NCBI GenBank assembly: GCA_005773095.1
Contig: SXHT01000063.1
Location: 1 to 8,284 of the forward strand
Length of the DNA stretch: 8,284 bases
DNA from: Planctomycetaceae bacterium
GTDB taxonomy: Bacteria > Planctomycetota > Planctomycetia > Pirellulales > PALSA-1355
Direction: 5' to 3'
A program made the translations under genes and the position numbers. Under the pieces are notes generated by a model. It saw nothing but the letters and a program-made list of their open reading frames with translations. It had not been told where the DNA came from and did not search any database. Positions 1 through 6,592 of the stretch are shown in pieces (positions within the stretch are counted from its first letter, which is position 1; each line of letters opens with the position of its first letter).

Positions 1-659
1 CCTGTCATGACGCGACCATCGGCCGATGGACCGAGAAATCGTGGAAAGTCATCTGGCGTCGTGGTGGAAAGGTCGACACGAACCGCGGCGGGCTTGGATG
101 GCAGCTTTTCGAGCAGCTGATCGGGCCGTTTGCTGAATCGCGGTCGAATCCGCGGAACCATATTGCCCGTGGGTTCCTCCAGTCGGAAGAACACGAAGAA
201 CAGGGGGATTGCAACGCCGATGGCGGCGAGCGTTCGCCAATGCACTTTTGACGCAGCAAACGCGAGTCGCCAAACAAGCAACGCGACAACGGCGATCGCG
301 CCGAAGGCCGCGGTCAGGATGTTCGCCAGGGCCTGCTCCGTCGGCTCGCCGGTCTGCAAGCAGGCGATTGCGGCTGTGCAAATCGCCGCTCCGCCCACCA
401 GTCGTACGGCCGGCGAAAAGGGGCTCAGCAGCATCAGCCACAACGTCGGCAAAATGACCGCCACAGCCCCGGCGATCACCCCGCCCATCGCCTGCTGCGA
501 AGGCGCACCCGTGCCGGTCGTGAGTAGCCATCGGCTCAAGATCGCGCACGCGGTGGCGACGAAGGCCACGATCCCCAGGATCCATCGTTGCGTCGTCGTA
601 AGCCGCAACGGCTTTGGTGATGGGGGCGGAGTGTTCCCGGTCGCTACCTCAGCCGACAT
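1..659 (-). CDS. Membrane-anchored PQQ-like beta-propeller protein, N-terminal part (runs off left edge)
   Basis: An uninterrupted frame of 219 codons runs from ATG at 657-659 off the left edge. AGGAG (complement of 669-673) lies 9 nt upstream of the ATG and fixes the start. Residues 1-25 are a Pro/Thr-rich cytoplasmic tail. Hydrophobic segments follow at about 26-46, 59-79, 84-101, 110-130 and 142-158, so this is a polytopic membrane anchor. A basic linker (RIRPRFSKR, about 170-178) leads to DDFPRFLGPSADGR at 203-216. That matches the 'W/FPxFLGPxxDG' opening of the PQQ-binding-like (BamB/alcohol-dehydrogenase-like) propeller proteins abundant in planctomycetes. The propeller itself lies beyond the window and presumably faces the periplasm. 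Its function is unknown: members may be oxidoreductases or scaffold proteins, and no catalytic residues are visible here. The family call rests on the short opening motif plus architecture. Confidence 0.8.
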   Translation of the reverse strand, partial: MSAEVATGNTPPPSPKPLRLTTTQRWILGIVAFVATACAILSRWLLTTGTGAPSQQAMGGVIAGAVAVILPTLWLMLLSPFSPAVRLVGGAAICTAAIACLQTGEPTEQALANILTAAFGAIAVVALLVWRLAFAASKVHWRTLAAIGVAIPLFFVFFRLEEPTGNMVPRIRPRFSKRPDQLLEKLPSKPAAVRVDLSTTTPDDFPRFLGPSADGRVMT

Positions 660-889
660 GCGGACTTGCTCCTCTATACTGTGCGCTTACCGGAACACAT
701 TCCTTGCGTCGAAGGCATTGTAGGGACGAGCGGCGGCCATGCGAATGCTTTTTTTCAGCTACTTCGTTGCGACCCGGTCAAGCACAGTACGTGGCTCGGC
801 AAATTTGCCCGAACGATGTTCGCTGACATGGTATGTGACGAGAAGAAATCGTCCTTCAATACCACGACAATAGCGACCGCGACTGTTTG
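660..889. other. Intergenic spacer upstream of the propeller gene
   Basis: This 230-nt stretch lies between two leftward genes. Apart from the ribosome-binding AGGAG at 669-673 (complement) nothing in it is convincing. The stretch around the preceding gene's stop (about 885-900) can form a 5-bp GTTTG/CAAAC hairpin, too weak to call a terminator. No open frame here shows a plausible protein. Confidence 0.4.
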
Positions 890-1495
890 TCAGTGTCCAA
901 ACGCCACGCCCCAACTGACTTCGGGGCCCCGATGGCAATGGCGATGCGGCGGTCCCCAGTACCCAGGCGGCGGGCCGTAGTGGTACTGCTCGACGAACAC
1001 CGGCGGTCCTGGCCCCGGCGCCATGATAGGCGGACCAGCGACCTGCGGTGGCTGCTGCATTGATTCGATCACGCGAGAGCTAACCCCTTGTTGACTCAGG
1101 AAGACCAGGTCGCTTGCCTGAAGCGGCGCGACCATGCCGTGTGTGCGAACGTGCGTGACGATGTTTTCCTCTGCCACCCCGGCTCGCGTCATGGCGATCA
1201 CGTCGCCGGTTGTTACGGCGCCTGCGGCCACGGGCCGGCCCAATCGGGCCGCGATCTCGGCGCGATTCTGGGCCTCAATATCATCGAGCGCGCCGCCCAC
1301 CGCCGCGCCGCTCACCGCGCCCACGCCAGCGCCGATCGCGGCACCGGCCGCCGGATTTCCGACCGCATTGCCGACAATGGCTCCGATCCCCGCCCCACCC
1401 AGGCCACCGACGAGCGCGCCGCGATCCGACCGGTAGGGCGAGGCACATCCCAACAAAAGCAACGAACAACCGAGAACCAAGGCAATCCATCGCAT
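890..1495 (-). CDS. Glycine-zipper lipoprotein
   Basis: This 201-residue protein begins MRWIALVLGCSLLLLGC, a lipoprotein signal peptide with lipobox LLGC and lipidated Cys17. The start at 1495 is chosen because it begins the signal peptide and has GGAGA (complement of 1506-1510) 10 nt upstream; in-frame ATGs further upstream would bury the signal. Residues 26-70 are a Gly/Ala-rich zipper with repeated GAxxG spacing, typical of glycine-zipper envelope proteins (17 kDa antigen/YMGG type) that pack against or into membranes. Residues 96-118 and 126-147 resemble each other (GDVIAMTRAGV...IV and SDLVFLSQQGVSSRVI), an apparent tandem duplication of a small helical unit. The C-terminus is rich in Pro, Gly, Tyr and His. 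The role is likely structural in the envelope; no enzyme motif is seen. It diverges from tyrA. Confidence 0.85.
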   Translation of the reverse strand: MRWIALVLGCSLLLLGCASPYRSDRGALVGGLGGAGIGAIVGNAVGNPAAGAAIGAGVGAVSGAAVGGALDDIEAQNRAEIAARLGRPVAAGAVTTGDVIAMTRAGVAEENIVTHVRTHGMVAPLQASDLVFLSQQGVSSRVIESMQQPPQVAGPPIMAPGPGPPVFVEQYHYGPPPGYWGPPHRHCHRGPEVSWGVAFGH

Positions 1496-1581
1496 GAGTC
1501 TTCTGTCTCCGAACAGGGCGGGCATCGAGCCGGGAAAAATCGGCGGGATTATGCCATGACAGACGTGTCGAGGCAAGTAGA

Positions 1582-1726
1582 GTCAGACCCCGTTCAGGGC
1601 CAATCCGTGTTGTACATTCGGCAACCTGGTAGGGCCGGCTTTGCCGGCCGTGCATGGGAAAGTCACGCAAATCCGGCCGGCACAGCCGGGCCCTGCAGCG
1701 GATAACTGATTGGCCGTCAGACCCCG
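1582..1726. repeat. 11-bp direct repeats flanking the REP-like pair
   Basis: GTCAGACCCCG occurs at 1582-1592 and again at 1716-1726, 134 nt apart. Similar sequence continues beyond (GTT versus GTT after one extra G). The hairpin pair sits between the copies. They may be outer parts of a composite repeat or a chance duplication; there is no integrase or transposase to decide. Confidence 0.5.
1629..1696. repeat. REP-like inverted hairpin pair (BIME-like)
   Basis: The left unit is GTAG (1629-1632) directly followed by arms GGCCGGC (1633-1639) and GCCGGCC (1643-1649) around a TTT loop, a perfect 7-bp hairpin. The right unit, read on the minus strand, is GCAG (complement of 1693-1696) followed by GGCCCGGC, loop TGT and GCCGGCC (complement of 1675-1692), with one bulged base. 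The two units are inverted relative to each other with 25 nt between them, so they can also pair over a longer distance. A GTAG-type tetranucleotide at the hairpin base and inverted pairing are the known layout of bacterial REP/BIME elements. The assignment to that class is inferred. Confidence 0.7.
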
Positions 1727-1821
1727 GTTGACAGTCATCAGGCGAAGCGTCATGTTCGAATTCGATGTGTCAATAAGGCTTAAGAAGCACGCCCTACTTT
1801 CACCAGCCCTCCCAAACCTAC

Positions 1822-2697
1822 ATGGCGAGCCCTACTTGGAACAAGGTCGCGATTGTTGGCGTGGGCTTGATCGGTGGGTCGATTGGCATGGCCGTTCTCA
1901 AACGCCGGCTCGCCAAGGAAGTTGTCGGCATCGGCCGCCGTCCATCCAGTCTTGGCGCCGCGAAGAGAGTCAACGCGGTTACGACGACCACAACCAACCT
2001 TGCGAAGGGCGTTAGGGATGCCGAGCTCGTCGTCGTCTGCACCCCTGTCGAAGATATCGTGGAGCATGTCCGTGCCGTAGGACGGATTTTCAATCCGTCG
2101 CACAAAGTTCTGATTACCGACGTCGGCAGCACGAAGGCCGAAATTGCTCACCAACTTGAAAAATCGCAGCAAACTTCCGGTTGGCCCCCCGACTTGCAAT
2201 TCATCGGCAGTCATCCCATCGCCGGCAACGAGAAGCGCGGGCCGCAGCACGGTTCGGCGGATTTACTGGTGGGGCGCACGGTCGTCATCACGCCATCGCA
2301 GCAGTCGCCGCGGGCGGAAGTTGCTCGGCTAAAGAAGTTCTGGACGTCGTTAGGCGCGGAGGTTGTGGTGATGACGCCGGAGGAGCACGACACGGCCATG
2401 GCGGCTGTCAGCCATTTGCCGCACCTGCTGGCGTCCGCCATTGCGGGTGCTTCTCCCGACCGCTACGTTAGCCTCTCAGGCAGCGGCTGGCAGGACACAA
2501 CCCGCATCGCGGCCGGCGACCCGGCACTGTGGCGACAAATATTGCTGGCCAATCGCAAGAATGTCCTGGATGCGCTTCAGAGATTCGAAAATCAGTTGGC
2601 TGCATTCCGCAAGGCTTTGGATTCCGGCGATGCGAAATCATTGGAACGATTGCTGTTGGAAGCAAAACGGGTTCGAGACGCTAATGGAGGGAAGTAG
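1822..2697 (+). CDS. tyrA: Prephenate/arogenate dehydrogenase (TyrA family)
   Basis: This 291-residue protein catalyses the NAD(P)-dependent oxidative decarboxylation of prephenate or arogenate in tyrosine synthesis, in the cytoplasm. The Rossmann motif GVGLIGGS is at 13-20, CTP at 73-75, and DVGSTK, the end of the nucleotide-binding domain, at 100-105. GSHPIAGNE at 129-137 carries the family's catalytic His (His131). SHLPH at 197-201 and DTTRIA at 225-230 (substrate-binding Arg228) belong to the helical dimerisation domain. There is no C-terminal ACT domain, so tyrosine feedback through such a domain is not expected. Whether it prefers prephenate or arogenate cannot be read here. The start puts the Rossmann motif in its usual place, though no Shine-Dalgarno is visible. 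Oddly, residues 86-93 (VGRIFNPS) are encoded by a GTAG-headed palindrome at 2077-2099, in the loop before DVGSTK. It lies 68 nt upstream of purL on the same strand. Confidence 0.93.
   Translation: MASPTWNKVAIVGVGLIGGSIGMAVLKRRLAKEVVGIGRRPSSLGAAKRVNAVTTTTTNLAKGVRDAELVVVCTPVEDIVEHVRAVGRIFNPSHKVLITDVGSTKAEIAHQLEKSQQTSGWPPDLQFIGSHPIAGNEKRGPQHGSADLLVGRTVVITPSQQSPRAEVARLKKFWTSLGAEVVVMTPEEHDTAMAAVSHLPHLLASAIAGASPDRYVSLSGSGWQDTTRIAAGDPALWRQILLANRKNVLDALQRFENQLAAFRKALDSGDAKSLERLLLEAKRVRDANGGK
2077..2099 (+). repeat. REP-like palindrome inside tyrA (copy 1)
   Basis: GTAG (2077-2080) is directly followed by a perfect hairpin: arm GACGGATT (2081-2088), loop TTC (2089-2091), arm AATCCGTC (2092-2099). It is read in frame as V-G-R-I-F-N-P-S (tyrA residues 86-93). 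Close relatives lie in purL at 3002-3024 and, inverted, at 3071-3093. The head and 3-nt loop match the intergenic hairpin at 1629-1649. Confidence 0.75.
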
Positions 2698-2703
2698 CTG
2701 ATC

Positions 2704-2757
2704 GCAGGCGGCAGGCAGCTGAAGTGGTTGCCGCCTGCTGTCCGCGACGCTGCCTGC
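2704..2757 (+). promoter_or_regulatory. Overlapping alternative hairpins in the tyrA-purL spacer
   Basis: GCAGGCGGCA (2704-2713) pairs perfectly with TGCCGCCTGC (2729-2738) across a 15-nt loop. GCAGGCAGC (2711-2719) pairs perfectly with GCTGCCTGC (2749-2757). The two stems share bases 2711-2713, so they compete. The second stem ends 8 nt before the purL ATG and would cover the ribosome-binding region. No U-tract follows, so it is not an ordinary intrinsic terminator. A translational switch is possible but is only an inference; a repeat-derived spacer is the alternative. Confidence 0.4.
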
Positions 2758-2765
2758 GGGCCTGT

Positions 2766-5700
2766 ATGCTCTGGCAAATCGACATTTATCCGAAACCTGG
2801 TCAGCCCAATCGCAGCGGCGCCCTTGTCGCGGGCCAGGCTGCGGAACTAGGGCTGGCAAGCGGTCTGCAATGCATTGCCGCCCACGGTTACCTGATTGAA
2901 GGGGATTTGAACCGCGAGCAAATTCAATGCATCGCCAGTGATCTGCTGCTGGATAGTGTCGTGGAAGTGGCCAGGATCGGCGCCACGAGCGATCCCGAGA
3001 TGGGAAGGATTTTCAATCCGTCCCCGGCGGGGGAGCACGACGCCGAGTTGGCTCCGGCGACCGGAACGACGGGACGGAATGAAAATCCGTCCCACCCATG
3101 GCGGCTCGTACACGTTCTGCCCAAGCCCGGCGTGATGGATCCGGTGGCGCAAAGCGCCGAGTCGGCGATTGTGGATTCCCTGGCCAGTGACACTTCCAAT
3201 CGCGCGCCCGGGCATCCTCGAGGTGCCGCAAGAGGCCAGGCGGTTAAAGTCCGGACATTTCGCAAGTATTGGCTGGCCGACCTGCAAGACGGCCAGCTTC
3301 GTACGCTGGCCGGAAAATTGCTGGCCAACGATGCCATCGAGCAAGTCATCCTGGGCCCCTTGCTCTTCGATCGGCTTGAGGTCGGTTCGCGCTACACGTT
3401 CCGGAAGGTGATCGTGCCGCTGCGAGAACTCGACGACGCGGCGTTGGCAAAGCAGAGCAAGGAAGGTCAGTTGTATCTATCGCTGGTCGAGATGAAAACG
3501 ATTCAAGCCCATTTCCAAGAACTGGGCCGCGATCCTAGCGACGTGGAACTGGAGACCATCGCACAAACCTGGAGCGAGCATTGCAGCCACAAGACCTTGA
3601 CGGGGCGGATCGCCTACCGTGACGAGCATGGCGAGCGGCAGTTTGAGAACATGCTCAAGGAAACCATCTTCGCGGCCACGCAAGAATTACGACGCCAGTG
3701 GGGCGAGCAGGACTGGTGCGTCAGCGTGTTCAAGGACAACGCCGGCGTGGTGCGTTTCGACGAACGATTCAATGTTTGCTTCAAAGTAGAGACCCACAAT
3801 CACCCGTCGGCTCTGGAACCCTATGGCGGCGCCAACACGGGGCTGGGGGGCGTGATTCGCGATTCGCTTGGCACGGGGCTGGGCGCGAAGCCAATTTGCA
3901 GCACGGATGTGTTTTGCTTCGCGCCCCCCGACACTCCGGCCGATTCGTTGCCCGCCGGTGTCTTGCATCCGCGCCGTGTGATGCATGGCGTGGTCAGCGG
4001 CGTGCGGGATTACGGCAACCGCATGGGAATCCCCACGGTCAACGGGGCCGTGTATTTCGATCCGCGTTATCTGGGTAATCCCCTGGTGTACTGTGGCAGC
4101 GTGGGGCTGATTCCGCGCGACAAGTCGTTCAAGGAACCGCAGCCGGGTGATTCCATTGTTGCGGTCGGCGGCCGCACGGGTCGTGACGGCATTCACGGGG
4201 CCACGTTTTCTTCGGCCGAACTGACGACGGACAGCGAGAGCATCTCGGGCGGCGCCGTGCAAATCGGCAATGCGATCACCGAAAAGATGGTGGTTGATGT
4301 TGTCTTGGAAGCGCGCGATCGAGAGTTATTCAACGCGATCACCGATTGCGGCGCCGGCGGCTTTAGCAGTTCCGTGGGAGAAATGGGGGAGGGCATCGGC
4401 GCGGAAGTCTGGCTGGATCGCTGCCCGGTAAAATATGAGGGTCTGTCGTACGCAGAAATCTGGATTTCCGAGGCGCAGGAGCGGATGCTGCTCTCCGTCC
4501 CGGCAGATAAGTGCGATGAATTGTGCGCCTTGTGCGCCAGCGAAGGGGTCGAGGCGACGGTGATCGGCAGGTTTGTGCCCGGCGGGCGATTGAAGCTGAA
4601 GTTTCGCGAGCATGAGGTCGCGGATCTGACGATGCAATTTCTGCACGCAGGTCGCCCGCCGGTGGTCCGCCAGGCCGTGTATCAGCCGCCGGCTCAGCGA
4701 CTCTTTCAGTGGACCCCGGCTTCCACGCGCGACCATAACGAGACGCTCCGTCGCATCCTGGGCTCGCCGAATGTGGCCAGCAAGCATTGGATCATCCGGC
4801 AGTACGACCATGAGGTTCAGGCGGGCAGCGTGGTCAAACCACTTGTGGGGGCTGCCAACGACGGTCCAAGCGACGCCGCGGTTGTGCGGCCCGTCCTGGG
4901 GGGTCATCGCGGCATTGCAATCGCTTGCGGCATGAATCCCCGCTATGGCGACTTCGACACCTATCACATGGCCGCCAGCGCCATCGACGAAGCGATTCGA
5001 AATTGTCTGGCCGTGGGGGCCGATCCCGGCCGGATTGCGATCCTCGACAATTTTTGCTGGGGGAACACGGATCAATCCGAGACACTGGGATCCTTGGTGC
5101 GGGCGGCGATTGCCTGCCATGATTGCGCCGTCCGTTTTGGCACCCCCTTTATTAGCGGCAAAGACAGCCTGAACAACGAATTTCGCCTGAATGACGGCCA
5201 GGGGAACACGCGCTCGATCGCCATTCCGCCGTCGCTCTTGATCAGCGCCATCGGCCAGGTGGACGACGTGCGAAAATGCGTGACGATGGACCTGAAATCG
5301 CCGGGCAATCGCCTGTACATCATCGGAATTACCGGCGATGAAATGGGGGGCTCGCACGCGGGTCTGGTTCGTAATCTCCAAGGCGGCAGTGTTCCGCAGG
5401 TGAATGTTGAACTAGCGCGGCAGATCTTCGCCGCGGTGCACGCTGCGATGCAAGCCGGCCTGGTGCGCGCGTGCCACGACCTGAGTGAAGGTGGCCTTGC
5501 CGTGGCGATCGCCGAGATGTGTTTTGCCGGCGGCCTGGGAGCGTCCCTGTCGCTGGAAAACATGCCGACCGCGCTGTTCGGAGTGCAGCTCACGCAACGC
5601 GAGATGGACGCCACGCTCCTGTTTAGCGAATCCAATTCGCGTTTTGTTTGCGAGGTGAGCCAAGGGAACGCAGCCGCATTCGAATCGCTTTTCGCGGGCG

Positions 5701-5834
5701 CCGTTCCCTGCCGATCCCTCGGCTACGTCACTCACGGCAATCGCCTGGAAATCAGCGGCCAGACCGGCGCGCCCTGTATTTCGGCGCTGATCGATGAGCT
5801 TAAGGAAGCCTGGAAAAAACCGCTAGACTGGTGA
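2766..5834 (+). CDS. purL: FGAM synthase synthetase subunit (PurL with PurS-like N-terminus)
   Basis: This 1022-residue protein converts FGAR to FGAM with ATP and ammonia from glutamine (purine synthesis, cytoplasm). The start ATG at 2766 gives MLWQIDIYPKPGQPN, the opening of the PurS-like region (about 1-200); a GTG at 2724 would add 14 unlikely residues. Synthetase motifs follow: TWSEHCSHK from 268, VETHNHPSALEPYGGANTG at 341-359 (ATP/FGAR site), TDCGAGGFSS at 526-535, LDNFCWGN from 760, ISGKDSLNN at 796-804 and HDLSEGG at 904-910, forming the two AIRS-type halves. It is longer than small PurL (about 740) and shorter than the single-chain enzyme (about 1300), because PurS is fused and the glutaminase is separate (purQ, 10 nt downstream). 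Residues 79-112, between the two parts of the PurS-like region, hold two REP-like palindromes encoding GRIFNPS and GRNENPS. Confidence 0.95.
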   Translation: MLWQIDIYPKPGQPNRSGALVAGQAAELGLASGLQCIAAHGYLIEGDLNREQIQCIASDLLLDSVVEVARIGATSDPEMGRIFNPSPAGEHDAELAPATGTTGRNENPSHPWRLVHVLPKPGVMDPVAQSAESAIVDSLASDTSNRAPGHPRGAARGQAVKVRTFRKYWLADLQDGQLRTLAGKLLANDAIEQVILGPLLFDRLEVGSRYTFRKVIVPLRELDDAALAKQSKEGQLYLSLVEMKTIQAHFQELGRDPSDVELETIAQTWSEHCSHKTLTGRIAYRDEHGERQFENMLKETIFAATQELRRQWGEQDWCVSVFKDNAGVVRFDERFNVCFKVETHNHPSALEPYGGANTGLGGVIRDSLGTGLGAKPICSTDVFCFAPPDTPADSLPAGVLHPRRVMHGVVSGVRDYGNRMGIPTVNGAVYFDPRYLGNPLVYCGSVGLIPRDKSFKEPQPGDSIVAVGGRTGRDGIHGATFSSAELTTDSESISGGAVQIGNAITEKMVVDVVLEARDRELFNAITDCGAGGFSSSVGEMGEGIGAEVWLDRCPVKYEGLSYAEIWISEAQERMLLSVPADKCDELCALCASEGVEATVIGRFVPGGRLKLKFREHEVADLTMQFLHAGRPPVVRQAVYQPPAQRLFQWTPASTRDHNETLRRILGSPNVASKHWIIRQYDHEVQAGSVVKPLVGAANDGPSDAAVVRPVLGGHRGIAIACGMNPRYGDFDTYHMAASAIDEAIRNCLAVGADPGRIAILDNFCWGNTDQSETLGSLVRAAIACHDCAVRFGTPFISGKDSLNNEFRLNDGQGNTRSIAIPPSLLISAIGQVDDVRKCVTMDLKSPGNRLYIIGITGDEMGGSHAGLVRNLQGGSVPQVNVELARQIFAAVHAAMQAGLVRACHDLSEGGLAVAIAEMCFAGGLGASLSLENMPTALFGVQLTQREMDATLLFSESNSRFVCEVSQGNAAAFESLFAGAVPCRSLGYVTHGNRLEISGQTGAPCISALIDELKEAWKKPLDW
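3002..3024 (+). repeat. REP-like palindrome inside purL (copy 2)
   Basis: Arm GGGAAGGATT (3002-3011), loop TTC (3012-3014) and arm AATCCGTCCC (3015-3024) form a 10-bp stem with one mismatch. It is read as GRIFNPS (purL residues 80-86). Its core is the same as the tyrA copy with one base change, and it forms an inverted pair with 3071-3093. Confidence 0.72.
3071..3093 (-). repeat. REP-like palindrome inside purL, inverted (copy 3)
   Basis: Arm GGGACGGAAT (3071-3080), loop GAA (3081-3083) and arm AATCCGTCCC (3084-3093) form a 10-bp stem with one mismatch. The GAA loop shows it is inverted relative to copies 1 and 2 (TTC). On the minus strand GTGG precedes its GACGGATT core. On the plus strand it is read in frame as GRNENPS (residues 103-109). 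It is separated from copy 2 by 46 nt. Confidence 0.72.
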
Positions 5835-5844
5835 TCTTGAACCG

Positions 5845-6591
5845 ATGTTGATCCGCGCTTGCGTCCTTCGAGCCCCTGGCACCAATTGCGACACCGAGAC
5901 GGCCTACGCGTTTGAGCGCGCCGGTGCGCGCCCCGATCGCGTGCACGTCAATCGTGTGTTGGAAGCGCCCGGGATCCTGGATGATTATCAGATCCTTTGT
6001 CTGCCCGGCGGATTCAGTTATGGGGACGACATCGCCGCGGGCCGTATCCTGGGCAACCAGCTTCGACATCATCTGGCGGACTGCCTGCACGAGTTCACGT
6101 CGGCGGGAAAGCTGATTCTTGGCATCTGCAACGGTTTTCAGATCCTGATCAAGTCAGGCGTGCTGCTGCCGTTCGAGGCCGATCGCAAAGCGCTGGCAAC
6201 ACTCACCTGGAACGACTCCGGCCGATTTACCGACCGCTGGGTGAATCTGGAAGTCGCCTCGAGCAAGTCACCGTTCTTTGCCGGAATCGACCGGATGTAC
6301 CTTCCGATTGCCCACGCCGAGGGGAAGTTTGTGCCGCGCCACGACGAGACGCTCCGGCAACTTGAAGCCAGGGGCCAGCTTGTGCTTCGATATCGTAACG
6401 ACGATAACCCAAACGGCGCCGTTGCCGACGTCGCCGGCTTGTGCGACGAAACGGGTCGTGTGTGCGGACTCATGCCGCACCCCGAACGACACATCGACCC
6501 AACCCAACATCCGCGCTGGACGCGCGAAACCATGCCCGCCGCCGGCGATGGACTGCGCGTTTTTCAAAACGCTGTGCGGTTCTTCGGCTGA
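5845..6591 (+). CDS. purQ: FGAM synthase glutaminase subunit PurQ
   Basis: This 248-residue class I glutamine amidotransferase hydrolyses glutamine and supplies ammonia to PurL. The N-terminus LRAPGTNCDTE is typical of PurQ. LPGGFSYGDD at 53-62 is the oxyanion/PurQ signature. The nucleophile is Cys95 in GICNGFQ, and MPHPERH at 210-216 supplies His212 and Glu214 of the triad. Nothing is missing and the length is normal for the family. The ATG lies 10 nt after the purL stop; GGTGA (5830-5834), overlapping that stop, may serve as a ribosome-binding site, implying translational coupling and matched subunit levels. It is the last rightward gene of the tyrA-purL-purQ run. Confidence 0.95.
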   Translation: MLIRACVLRAPGTNCDTETAYAFERAGARPDRVHVNRVLEAPGILDDYQILCLPGGFSYGDDIAAGRILGNQLRHHLADCLHEFTSAGKLILGICNGFQILIKSGVLLPFEADRKALATLTWNDSGRFTDRWVNLEVASSKSPFFAGIDRMYLPIAHAEGKFVPRHDETLRQLEARGQLVLRYRNDDNPNGAVADVAGLCDETGRVCGLMPHPERHIDPTQHPRWTRETMPAAGDGLRVFQNAVRFFG

Positions 6592-6592
6592 G

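Larger units (their letters stand above)
1496..1821. other. Divergent intergenic region between the lipoprotein gene and tyrA
   Basis: This 326-nt spacer must carry the leftward promoter of the glycine-zipper gene and the rightward promoter of tyrA. I cannot name a -35/-10 pair with confidence. It contains an inverted pair of REP-like hairpins at 1629-1696 and, outside them, two copies of an 11-base direct repeat (1582-1592 and 1716-1726). No ribosome-binding site is obvious before tyrA. Confidence 0.6.

Noticed and set aside
49..585. Minus-strand open frame of 178 codons near the left edge
   Set aside because: Its product is Arg-rich and unpatterned, while the overlapping frame from 659 gives clear membrane helices, a good ribosome-binding site and a propeller opening motif.
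715..730. GTAGGGACG near 719 as another REP head
   Set aside because: No complementary arm follows within a short distance, so there is no hairpin to go with the head.
1088..1705. Plus-strand open frame of 205 codons opposite the glycine-zipper gene
   Set aside because: It is low in hydrophobic pattern, has no homology-like motifs and runs across the opposite promoter region; the minus-strand lipoprotein explains the coding bias.
2724..2766. Upstream GTG start for purL at 2724
   Set aside because: The 14 extra residues (Cys/Arg-rich) do not fit the family, and translation would begin inside the hairpin loop. MLWQIDIYP at 2766 matches the expected N-terminus.
4326..5381. Long open frame on the minus strand (351 codons) opposite purL
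   Set aside because: It lies entirely inside the strongly conserved purL coding region and its translation shows no domain-like pattern; it is a product of GC-rich codon use on the other strand.
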